From NCBI GenBank assembly GCA_016206385.1, contig JACQRS010000320.1, forward strand, positions 1-8,103: DNA of 8,103 nt. Reading direction: 5' to 3'. Origin of the DNA: Candidatus Rokuibacteriota bacterium. Its GTDB lineage: Bacteria > Methylomirabilota > Methylomirabilia > Rokubacteriales > CSP1-6. Below, piece by piece: positions 1 to 4,953 of this stretch. Position 1 is the first letter of the stretch; the number at the start of each line of letters is the position of its first letter. The notes beneath the pieces are model-generated. The model did not search any database. It was not told the origin of the DNA and worked only from the letters and a program-made list of their open reading frames with translations. The translations under genes were made by a program, and so were the position numbers.

Positions 1-96
1 GACTACGACTTCTCGCTGGCGATCCTCCTCGTGATCGTGGCCATCGTGCTCCTGGGCGAGGCGGTCAGCGCCGTGGCACGGAAGCGGACCCAATGA
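1..96 (+). CDS. C-terminal end of a PhnE-like ABC transporter permease (partial)
   Basis: Frame 1 is open from the left edge to a TGA at 94-96 and gives the last 31 residues of a membrane protein. The stretch is one hydrophobic helix (SLAILLVIVAIVLLGEAVSA) followed by a basic tail (ARKRTQ), as expected for a final inner-membrane helix with a cytoplasmic end. It resembles the tail of the next gene: both share an aromatic-Ser start, an ILLVI core, an E-x-x-S-A step and an RKR ending. It is therefore probably a paralogous PhnE-type permease, since tandem PhnE genes are common in phosphonate uptake operons. The stop overlaps the next start as ATGA (93-96), so the two are probably translationally coupled. 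Only the tail is visible, and the family call rests mainly on the neighbour. Confidence 0.75.
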   Translation, partial: DYDFSLAILLVIVAIVLLGEAVSAVARKRTQ

Positions 97-875
97 GGCA
101 GTGGCAGCGCTTCACCCCGGTCCAGAGGGCTGTCCGCGTCGCGGGGCGGCTGGCGGCGGCCGGCGTCATGCTCTGGGCGCTCCGGGGCATGGGGATCCGG
201 TGGGAGTTCGTCGCGACCGCGCCGGCCCAGGTGCGGGACCTCTTCGGCCGAATGTTCCCGCCCGACTGGGGGTTCGCCGGGGAGATCGTGGACCCGCTCA
301 TCCAGACCATCAACATCGCGACGCTCGGGACGACCATGGCCGTGCTCTTCTCCATCCCCGTGGCGTTCCTGGCAGCGCGGAACACCACGTTCAACTGGGC
401 CACGTACGCCTTCGGGCGCGTCGTGATGTCGGTGAGCCGGTCGGTGGACTCGCTGATCTGGGCCTTGATCTTCATCGTCGTAGTGGGCCCGGGCTCGCTG
501 GCCGGAGCGCTGGCCATCGCGGTCCGCTCCATCGGCTTCGTCTCGAAGCTCTTCGCCGAGGGGATCGAGGAGATCGACCGGGGTCAGGTGGAGGCGGTCA
601 CGGCCACGGGCGCGGGGCGCTTCCAGGTGCTGATCTACGGGATCGTACCCCAGATCCGGCCGATCTTCGCGGGCGTCTGCATCTATCGCTGGGACATCAA
701 CATCCGGGAGTCCACGGTGCTCGGCATCGTCGGGGCAGGGGGGATCGGGTTCGTCCTGAACACCGCGATCCTCGGTCTCGAGTGGAGCCGGGTGGGGCTG
801 ATCCTCCTCGTCATCCTCGGGGTGGTGGTAGTCTCGGAAGTGCTCTCCGCCTACCTCCGCAAGCGAGTCACGTGA
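93..875 (+). CDS. phnE: Phosphonate-type ABC transporter permease PhnE
   Basis: This is a 260-residue inner-membrane permease that would form the channel of an ABC importer for phosphonates or a related oxyanion, working with a PhnD-like binding protein and PhnC-like ATPase outside the window. Visible parts are a basic N-terminus, a first helix near residues 17-34, a periplasmic stretch, helices near 72-95 and 120-145, and a final helix near 233-250. The cytoplasmic EAA loop that docks on the ATPase lies at about 156-187 (EAVTATGAG ending in IVPQ). The segment RWDINIRESTVLGIVGAGG (199-217) is the most PhnE-like part. Length is normal for the family. The ATG overlaps the preceding stop by 4 nt, and GGAAG at 80-84 is a plausible ribosome site 8 nt upstream. 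The true substrate (phosphonate, phosphite or phosphate) cannot be read from the permease. Confidence 0.9.
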   Translation: MRQWQRFTPVQRAVRVAGRLAAAGVMLWALRGMGIRWEFVATAPAQVRDLFGRMFPPDWGFAGEIVDPLIQTINIATLGTTMAVLFSIPVAFLAARNTTFNWATYAFGRVVMSVSRSVDSLIWALIFIVVVGPGSLAGALAIAVRSIGFVSKLFAEGIEEIDRGQVEAVTATGAGRFQVLIYGIVPQIRPIFAGVCIYRWDINIRESTVLGIVGAGGIGFVLNTAILGLEWSRVGLILLVILGVVVVSEVLSAYLRKRVT

Positions 876-882
876 GGCGTTG

Positions 883-1008
883 ACGATGGGTCCAGCGGGT
901 CCTGTCGCGCCGATCACCCCCGCCGTGCTCGCACCCCCGCCCGGTGTAGGGACCCCCGCCGCGCGCGGCGGGGGTCCCCATCGTCGCGCCACCCGCTGGA
1001 CCCATCGT
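883..1008. repeat. 126-bp intergenic element with perfect 18-bp inverted ends
   Basis: The 18 bases at 883-900 (acgatgggtccagcgggt) are an exact reverse complement of 991-1008. Between them lie an 8-bp direct repeat (gtcgcgcc at 904-911 and 983-990), three copies of acccccgcc (916-924, 933-941, 952-960) and a separate 30-bp palindrome. The sequence cccatcgt occurs at 977-984 and again at 1001-1008, so the left end can pair with either copy. The right end stops only 4 nt before the ATG of the following HAD gene. It could be a small non-autonomous mobile element (MITE or REP-like), or a structured RNA leader or terminator. No transposase is present and no convincing target duplication is seen: tgaggc flanks both sides but 4-5 nt away from the ends. 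Confidence 0.7.
949..978. repeat. 30-bp perfect GC-rich palindrome, strong hairpin
   Basis: The 30 bases are fully self-complementary: arms start with gggacccccgccgc and end with its reverse complement. As RNA this gives about 13 GC-rich pairs around a tight loop, and as DNA it could extrude a cruciform. It sits 73 nt after the PhnE stop and could stop or slow transcription. No T-run follows (the next bases are catcgtcgc), so it is not a textbook intrinsic terminator. It is off-centre within the larger inverted repeat. Confidence 0.75.
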
Positions 1009-1012
1009 TAGT

Positions 1013-1807
1013 ATGAGGCTGGGGGAGCTGCGCGGCTTCGTGTTCGACCTGGACGGTTGTATCTGGGCGGGGAGCGTGCTTCTGCCAGGGGTCAAGGAGT
1101 TCCTGGCGTGCCTCCGTCAGCGGGGAAAACGACTCCTCTTTCTCACCAACAACTCGCGCGAGCTCCCTGAGTCTCTCGCGACCCGCTTAAACCGCCTAGG
1201 TGTCGAGGCCAGCTCCCGGGAGGTCCTCACGGCGCTGGAGCTCCTCGGCAAGGCGATCTCCCAGCGCTTCGGTCGAACCGACGTGCTCGCCGTGGGCGCG
1301 GGGGCGATGGGTCAGGTCCTGGAAGCCGAGGGTCACCGCGTGGTCCCGGTGGAGCGGTGGAAGGAGGCGCGGGTTGTGGCGGTGGGGAACGATCCGACCT
1401 TCGACTACGTCAAGCTGAAGGCTGCCGCGCAGGCGGTGGCGCGCGGGGCGGGCTTTGTCACGGTCAATCTCGACCCGCGCCTTCCGCTCGAAGAAGGGGA
1501 GTTCGATCCGGGAGCCGGCGCAATCGCTGAAGCCGTCGCCGTCGCCTCAGGTGTCCGCCCTCTTGTGATCGGCAAGCCCAATCCGGTGATTTTTAAGGCG
1601 GCGCTCGAGCGCCTCGGCTGCGAGCCCCACGAAGCCGCCATGGTGGGCGATAGCCTGAACACGGACATCCGGGGGGGCGCTGAGGCCGGCATGGTCACGG
1701 TCTGGCTGGCCGCTGCCGACGCGAAGGCCGACAGCGCGTTTCACCCCCGCCTCAGGGTCGCATCGTTCCCCGAGCTGCTGGCACGGCTCGACGATGAGCT
1801 TCGGTGA
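1013..1807 (+). CDS. HAD-IIA family phosphatase (NagD / phosphoglycolate phosphatase-like)
   Basis: This 264-residue cytoplasmic Mg-dependent phosphatase has all HAD signature residues. Motif I is FDLDGCIW with the nucleophile D12 and general acid/base D14. Motif II is FLTNNS with T45. The motif III lysine is K188 in IGKPNP, and motif IV is GDSLNTDIRGG with D213 and D218. The TNNS and GKPNP signatures and a cap between residues about 80 and 180 mark subclass IIA (NagD, 4-nitrophenylphosphatase, phosphoglycolate phosphatase). Length is typical. Motif I has Cys (C16) after the Gly, where Thr or Val is more common. The ATG is chosen because motif I begins only 11 residues later, although no Shine-Dalgarno is visible and the inverted-repeat element ends 4 nt upstream. 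The substrate is unknown. The nearby phosphonate importer invites a link to phosphorus metabolism, but nothing in the sequence proves it. Confidence 0.9.
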   Translation: MRLGELRGFVFDLDGCIWAGSVLLPGVKEFLACLRQRGKRLLFLTNNSRELPESLATRLNRLGVEASSREVLTALELLGKAISQRFGRTDVLAVGAGAMGQVLEAEGHRVVPVERWKEARVVAVGNDPTFDYVKLKAAAQAVARGAGFVTVNLDPRLPLEEGEFDPGAGAIAEAVAVASGVRPLVIGKPNPVIFKAALERLGCEPHEAAMVGDSLNTDIRGGAEAGMVTVWLAAADAKADSAFHPRLRVASFPELLARLDDELR

Positions 1808-1935
1808 CGCTCCGCCAGCAGTAGGCGATCCGTTGGGCCGCATCCTCGGGCGATTCCTCAGGCAGCGCGCGTTCCGGTGTTGATTGTCACGACACGATGG
1901 CCTCGCGCTCGACGACGGTGAAACCGGCTCCGAAG

Positions 1936-1964
1936 TTGACACCGCCTGGCCCGGCCGGTATGGT
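1936..1964 (+). promoter_or_regulatory. Sigma-70-type promoter upstream of the 75-residue gene
   Basis: TTGACA (1936-1941) is a perfect -35 box. After a 17-nt spacer comes TATGGT (1959-1964), a 4-of-6 match to the -10 box. Initiation would fall near 1971, about 15 nt before the ATG at 1986. It lies in the 178-bp gap between the HAD-IIA gene and the next cluster, which otherwise holds no gene that I can see. Confidence 0.6.
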
Positions 1965-1975
1965 ACTGCCGTACC
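1962..1975. promoter_or_regulatory. Small inverted repeat at the predicted transcription start (possible operator)
   Basis: ggtac-tgcc-gtacc forms 5-bp inverted arms that overlap the end of the -10 box and the predicted start site. The position would suit a repressor site or a very short 5' hairpin. The arms are short and could be chance, and no regulator gene lies nearby. Confidence 0.25.
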
Positions 1976-1985
1976 GAGCGCTGCC

Positions 1986-2213
1986 ATGTTACGCGACCCT
2001 CACATCGAAGCCTTGATCCTCGATCTCATCCGGGCCATCGAGGCCTCGCTCGCTGCGAGCGAAGCAGCCCGCGCCGCCGTGGGAGAGATCCTGAAGCGCG
2101 GCGTGGACAGCGGCAGCCTCCTGCCCAGCGGCGAAGCGGGCCCACCCCTCACGCTCACCGCCGAAGACCGAGCGTTCCTGAGCCGGCTCTCCATCCGCGC
2201 CGAGGACCGCTGA
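1986..2213 (+). CDS. Small hypothetical protein (75 residues)
   Basis: I do not recognise this protein. The chosen ATG gives 75 residues beginning MLRDPHIEALILDLIRAIEA, and it fits a transcript starting near 1971 from the promoter at 1936-1964. The frame is open back to 1884, but that longer form would begin upstream of the promoter, and its extra residues lack similar character. The N-terminal 45 residues look like one amphipathic helix rich in Ala, Glu and Ile. A Gly/Pro/Ser linker (about 46-57) follows, and then a short acidic-basic C-terminus (LTAEDRAFLSRLSIRAEDR). There is no signal peptide, membrane helix or cysteine. The stop is 6 nt before the YHS-protein ATG, so the two genes are probably cotranscribed. 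It could be a small adaptor or coiled-coil protein, but that is a guess. Confidence 0.6.
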   Translation: MLRDPHIEALILDLIRAIEASLAASEAARAAVGEILKRGVDSGSLLPSGEAGPPLTLTAEDRAFLSRLSIRAEDR

Positions 2214-2219
2214 TTCCCC

Positions 2220-2486
2220 ATGCGCGGCCTGTTTCTTCTCGGCTGGGTGGTCCTCCTTGCCTTCCTGCTCTGGCCGGTGCTCAGCTGGGTGCTCCGGCAG
2301 CGTCTACCCCACGGCGCCGGGACCCGGCCGAGACCGCGAGCCCTCCGTGACGAGCTCATCAAGGATCCGGTCTGCCAGACGTACGTCGTGCGTTCCCGTG
2401 CCGTCACCCGGCGCGTCGGCGGAGACACCTACTATTTTTGCAGCCCGGAATGCGCTGCCCGCTTCGTCGGGGAGGCGCCCGGATGA
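2220..2486 (+). CDS. Membrane-anchored YHS-domain (TRASH-like) metal-site protein
   Basis: The product is 88 residues long. Residues 4-25 form a single hydrophobic helix (LFLLGWVVLLAFLLWPVLSW) that would anchor it in the inner membrane. A basic Pro/Arg linker (26-43) follows, then a YHS domain at about 44-84: KDPVC with C52, GGDTYYFCS with C74, and PEC with C78, followed by AARF. These three cysteines form the metal-binding knuckle typical of YHS/TRASH domains, which bind metals such as Cu or Fe in heavy-metal ATPases and small sensors or chaperones. It follows the 75-residue gene after 6 nt. No good Shine-Dalgarno lies just upstream (GAGG at 2202-2205 is 14 nt away), which suggests translational coupling. 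The metal and function are unknown. The next 56 bp (2487-2542) hold nothing recognisable. Confidence 0.8.
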   Translation: MRGLFLLGWVVLLAFLLWPVLSWVLRQRLPHGAGTRPRPRALRDELIKDPVCQTYVVRSRAVTRRVGGDTYYFCSPECAARFVGEAPG

Positions 2487-2542
2487 GGCTCAGCTCCTCG
2501 GGCGCGGTGCTTCCGAGCGCGCCCCTCTCCCGCCCATAGGCC

Positions 2543-3367
2543 ATGGGCTTCGAGCTTCTGGTGCTGGACCTGGATGGCGTCATTCTGGACTCCGCCATGC
2601 GGATCGATCCGGCCCTTGACGCCGGGCTCAAGCGCGCCATGGCGCGCGGGCTTCGGGTGACGCTGGCCACGGGACGGATGCCTTCGGCGAGCCGGCCCTA
2701 CTGGGAACGCCTCGGGATCTCGATGCCGGTGATCCTCTACAACGGTGCTCTCGTCCAGGACCCCGCCAGCCGCGCCATCCTCTATGCGCGCGAGCTCCCC
2801 CGGGGGATCCTCTGGGAAACCTATCCCATCTACACCCACGCGCCGGTGGATCCCCTCTACTACAAGGACGACACCCTCTACTGCCTGGAAAGGACTCACC
2901 CGGTTCTCACCTACTGCGGCGAAGAGGCGCTTGATGCGGTGGAGATCGCCGATCGCGAGACGTTCCTCCGGGAAAACTCGTTCGTGAAGTGTCTCTTCAT
3001 CGGCCACCCGGCTGTGCTGCCGGTTCTCAGGGAGGAGCTGGCGCCGCGCGTCGGGGCGTCCCGGCTGGTGGTGAGCCACACGAATTACCTGGAACTCCTC
3101 CCCGCCGGCGTCTCCAAGGGCGAGGCGCTTGTCGTTCTGGCGGACCACCTGGGCATCCCGCTGGAGCGGGTGATTGCGGTGGGGGACGAGGAAAACGACC
3201 TGGAGATGATCCAGACCGCCGGCTTCGGCATCGCCATGCCACATTCGCCCCCCCACGTTCGAGCCGCGGCTGCGCGCGTCGTCCTCGGCGGGGCCGCGGG
3301 GTTGGAGGCCCTGCTCGCCGAGATCTCCCCGGAACACTTCCAACCCGAGGTCAAATGGCCCTCCTGA
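2543..3367 (+). CDS. HAD-IIB (Cof-type) sugar-phosphate phosphatase-like protein
   Basis: This is a 274-residue cytoplasmic HAD hydrolase. Motif I is LDLDGVIL (nucleophile D9, acid/base D11), motif II is LATGRM (T43), and the Cof-type YNGAL segment holds N67-G68. The large C2B cap spans about residues 85-185. Motif III is SKGEAL (K192) and motif IV is GDEENDLEM (D215, N218, D219). The TGR, NGA and GDxxND set is characteristic of Cof/YidA-like phosphatases, which act on sugar phosphates, pyridoxal phosphate or similar small substrates. The exact substrate cannot be deduced. Length is normal. The ATG is the natural start because motif I follows within seven residues, but no clear Shine-Dalgarno is seen. 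The 3' end overlaps the next gene by 13 nt, which indicates one transcript with the M28 gene. It is a different HAD subclass from the one at 1013-1807, so it is not a recent duplicate. Confidence 0.9.
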   Translation: MGFELLVLDLDGVILDSAMRIDPALDAGLKRAMARGLRVTLATGRMPSASRPYWERLGISMPVILYNGALVQDPASRAILYARELPRGILWETYPIYTHAPVDPLYYKDDTLYCLERTHPVLTYCGEEALDAVEIADRETFLRENSFVKCLFIGHPAVLPVLREELAPRVGASRLVVSHTNYLELLPAGVSKGEALVVLADHLGIPLERVIAVGDEENDLEMIQTAGFGIAMPHSPPHVRAAAARVVLGGAAGLEALLAEISPEHFQPEVKWPS

Positions 3368-4305
3368 TCCGGCGATGCGGGTCGCGCCCGGCCCGGGGGG
3401 CCCGCGCGGGCCTGCTGGCGCTCCTCGCCCTGGCGGCCGCTGTCCAAGCGGGTGCGGCGCGTCCGGCCTTTGACGCGGGCGCCGCCTGGAGCCACCTGGA
3501 GCGGATCGTCGCCTTCGGCCCGCGTCCGGCCGGCTCCTCCGCTCTCGCCCGGGCCCGCGCCTACATCGTCGGCGAGCTCAAACGGGTGGGTCTCGCGGTC
3601 AGGCAGCAGGCCTTCACGGCCGACACCCCGGATGGCCCGATCCGCATGGTGAACGTGGTCGCGGAGCTGTCCGGCCGGCGCCGCGACGTGATTCTCCTCG
3701 GCGGCCACTACGACACCAAGTATTTTCCGGGCTTCCGTTTCGTGGGGGCCAACGATGGCGGCTCCAGCGCCGGGCTCCTCCTCGAGCTGGCCCGGAGCCT
3801 GGCCCGCGCGCCGCGGGAGTTCACCTACTGGATCTGCTTCTTCGACGGAGAGGAGGCCCGGCGCGACTGGGGCGTCCGGGACGGGATCTACGGGTCCCGC
3901 CACATGGTCGCCGAGCTCGGGCGGGCCGGCCAGCTCGACCGGCTCCGGGCGGTTCTCGTGGTGGACATGATCGGCGACAAGGCGCTGAATATCCGCCGGG
4001 AGTCGACCTCCACCCCCTGGCTCACCGATCTGGTCTGGGGAAGCGCCCGGCGCCTGGACCATCGCGTCCACTTTCTCGACGAGGTGCTGGCCGTGGAGGA
4101 CGATCACACCCCCTTTCTCCGCGCCGGGATTCCGGCCACCCTCGTGATCGACTTCGACTACGACCCCTACTGGCACACCGCCGAGGACACGCTCGACAAG
4201 CTTTCGCCGCGGAGCCTCCAGGTGGTGGGAGAGGTGCTGCTGGACGCGCTCCCCGCGCTGGAGGCCTGGCTGGCCCGCTCCGGGCCGAAGCGGTCCGGCC
4301 AATGA
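3355..4305 (+). CDS. Exported M28-family zinc protein, glutaminyl-peptide cyclotransferase-like
   Basis: The product has 316 residues. An Arg-rich N-terminus and hydrophobic run (about 19-32, GLLALLALAAAVQA) look like a signal peptide cleaved near residue 34, so it is exported. The M28 zinc-site residues are present: H118 and D120 (GGHYDTKYF), D134 (VGANDGG), E166-E167 (FFDGEE), D204 (VVDMIGD) and H274 (WHTAED). Several blocks match human glutaminyl cyclase as I remember it: HYD-S/T-KYF, YGSRH, EDDH-x-PFLR and WHT. The spacing from the EDDH His to the WHT His is the same 23 residues, and D249 matches its catalytic Asp. It may cyclise N-terminal Gln or act as an aminopeptidase; GAND instead of GATD is more peptidase-like. 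The ATG at 3355 is preceded by GAGG (3347-3350) at 4 nt and lies inside the HAD-IIB gene. Confidence 0.85.
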   Translation: MALLIRRCGSRPARGARAGLLALLALAAAVQAGAARPAFDAGAAWSHLERIVAFGPRPAGSSALARARAYIVGELKRVGLAVRQQAFTADTPDGPIRMVNVVAELSGRRRDVILLGGHYDTKYFPGFRFVGANDGGSSAGLLLELARSLARAPREFTYWICFFDGEEARRDWGVRDGIYGSRHMVAELGRAGQLDRLRAVLVVDMIGDKALNIRRESTSTPWLTDLVWGSARRLDHRVHFLDEVLAVEDDHTPFLRAGIPATLVIDFDYDPYWHTAEDTLDKLSPRSLQVVGEVLLDALPALEAWLARSGPKRSGQ

Positions 4306-4307
4306 TT

Positions 4308-4313
4308 TATAAT
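4308..4313 (+). promoter_or_regulatory. Perfect TATAAT -10 box before the selenoprotein-like gene
   Basis: TATAAT appears in an AT-rich island (aatgatttataat) directly after the M28 stop, which is unusual in such GC-rich sequence. The -35 region at the correct spacing is weak (CCGAAG at 4285-4290, 17-nt spacer). Initiation near 4320 would give a leader of about 43 nt before the ATG at 4363. The ATG at 4312 overlaps this box and so is unlikely to be the start. Confidence 0.5.
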
Positions 4314-4347
4314 GGGGTTCGTATCCAGCAGGGAACCCGATGAGCGT

Positions 4348-4353
4348 GAGGTG
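4348..4353 (+). promoter_or_regulatory. Shine-Dalgarno site that decides the 4363 start
   Basis: GAGGTG lies 9 nt before the ATG at 4363. The other in-frame ATG at 4312 has no such site and overlaps the TATAAT box, so the shorter start is preferred. Confidence 0.6.
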
Positions 4354-4362
4354 CCACGAGCC

Positions 4363-4932
4363 ATGCCGCGCGTGAGAGAGATCGAGACCGACGGGGGCGA
4401 TCCGGTTCTGCAGGATATCTTCGCGAAGGAGCGGGAGGCGTTCGGCTCCCTCCTCAACACCACCAAGGTGTACGCCCATTGCCCGCCGATCCTCCGGGCG
4501 GCCAAGCAGCTCTCGGCGGCGGTGGAGCGCTCGGGGCTCCTCGACCCCGAGCTTCGCGCGCTGGTGTACCTCCGCGTGGCGCTCCTGAACGGGTGCCCCT
4601 TCTGAATTGACATCAACGCATCCCGGGGGATGCAGGCGGGCGCACCGGTGGAGAAGATCCAGGAGGTGCCGCGGTTCAGGGAGAGTCCGCGCTTCAGCGA
4701 GCGGGAGCGGGTGGCGCTGGAGCTGGCCGAGCGCATGACCGTCACGGGCGAGAAGGTGACCGACGAGCTGTTCGCGCGGGTGCGCCGGCACTTCTCGGAG
4801 GCGGAGACCGTTGAGCTTGCCGCCGCCATCGCCCTGGAAAACTTCCGCAGCAAGTTCAACGTGGCGTTAGGGGTCGAGGCTCAAGGGTTCTGCGTGCTGC
4901 CCGGCTTTGCTTCCGCGCCGGACCCGCGCTAG
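4363..4932 (+). CDS. CMD/AhpD-like selenoprotein with a CxxU redox motif (TGA read-through)
   Basis: Read through one in-frame TGA, this is a 189-residue carboxymuconolactone-decarboxylase/AhpD-like protein. Members are small helical cytoplasmic proteins; the AhpD-type ones use a CxxC pair for thiol-peroxide chemistry. Residues 1-80 end in LRVALLNGCPF, and the usual family sequence continues with Cys then IDIN. Here the codon at 4603-4605 is TGA, giving C78-P-F-U81-I-D-I-N-A-S. The frame then stays open for 108 residues (SERERVALELAERMTV, VELAAAIALENFRSKFN, EAQGFCVLPG), all family-like, to a TAG at 4930-4932. Intact sequence on both sides, the exact replacement of the redox Cys and a hairpin just downstream favour selenocysteine over a nonsense mutation or sequencing error. 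Automated callers would report two fragments (stop at 4605; restart at the ATG at 4630). The MFS gene follows after 21 nt. SelA/SelB/tRNA-Sec genes are not in this window. Confidence 0.8.
4603..4605 (+). other. Predicted selenocysteine codon (TGA) at residue 81
   Basis: The in-frame TGA follows GGG TGC CCC TTC (G-C-P-F), where the CMD/AhpD family carries the second cysteine of its CxxC motif. TGA differs from both Cys codons only in the third base. The next codons (ATT GAC ATC AAC) continue the family motif IDIN, which argues against a genuine end of the protein. Confidence 0.78.
4618..4633 (+). promoter_or_regulatory. Putative bacterial SECIS hairpin
   Basis: GCATCC (4618-4623) pairs perfectly with GGATGC (4628-4633) around the loop CGGG (4624-4627). 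The stem begins 12 nt after the TGA, and the first loop G (4625) is 19 nt after it. As I recall the bacterial SECIS rules, the loop should lie about 16-37 nt downstream with a G in its first two bases, and this hairpin meets both. It lies inside the coding sequence, as bacterial SECIS elements do. The 6-bp stem is modest, and I see no extended lower stem. Confidence 0.6.
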
Positions 4933-4953
4933 CAGAGGTCTCGTCTCCCGACT

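Noticed and set aside
949..978. Classical intrinsic terminator after the phn genes
   Set aside because: The hairpin is strong but no T-tract follows on either strand, so I list it as a palindrome only.
886..1011. A 41-codon plus-strand ORF (MGPAG...) inside the inverted repeat, with a related-looking peptide on the minus strand
   Set aside because: The palindrome makes both strands encode similar peptides. There is no ribosome site and no recognisable protein.
873..1019. Target-site duplication tgaggc flanking the inverted-repeat element
   Set aside because: The copies lie 4-5 nt outside the repeat ends and one includes the PhnE stop while the other includes the HAD start, so chance is likely.
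4312..4605. A stand-alone 97-residue CMD protein, with a separate 100-residue protein starting at 4630
   Set aside because: Neither half is a complete CMD domain. Together they form one in-frame protein, and the break is exactly the redox Cys position. The 4312 ATG overlaps the TATAAT box.
3085..4791. Very long minus-strand open frame (568 codons)
   Set aside because: It is antisense to the HAD-IIB, M28 and CMD genes, has low-complexity His/Arg/Gly/Pro-rich content and no domain. It is a GC-rich shadow frame.
4363..4932. Pseudogene by nonsense mutation
   Set aside because: Both halves keep family motifs with no frameshift, and the stop is TGA at a redox Cys with a SECIS-like hairpin. It cannot be fully excluded without the Sec machinery.
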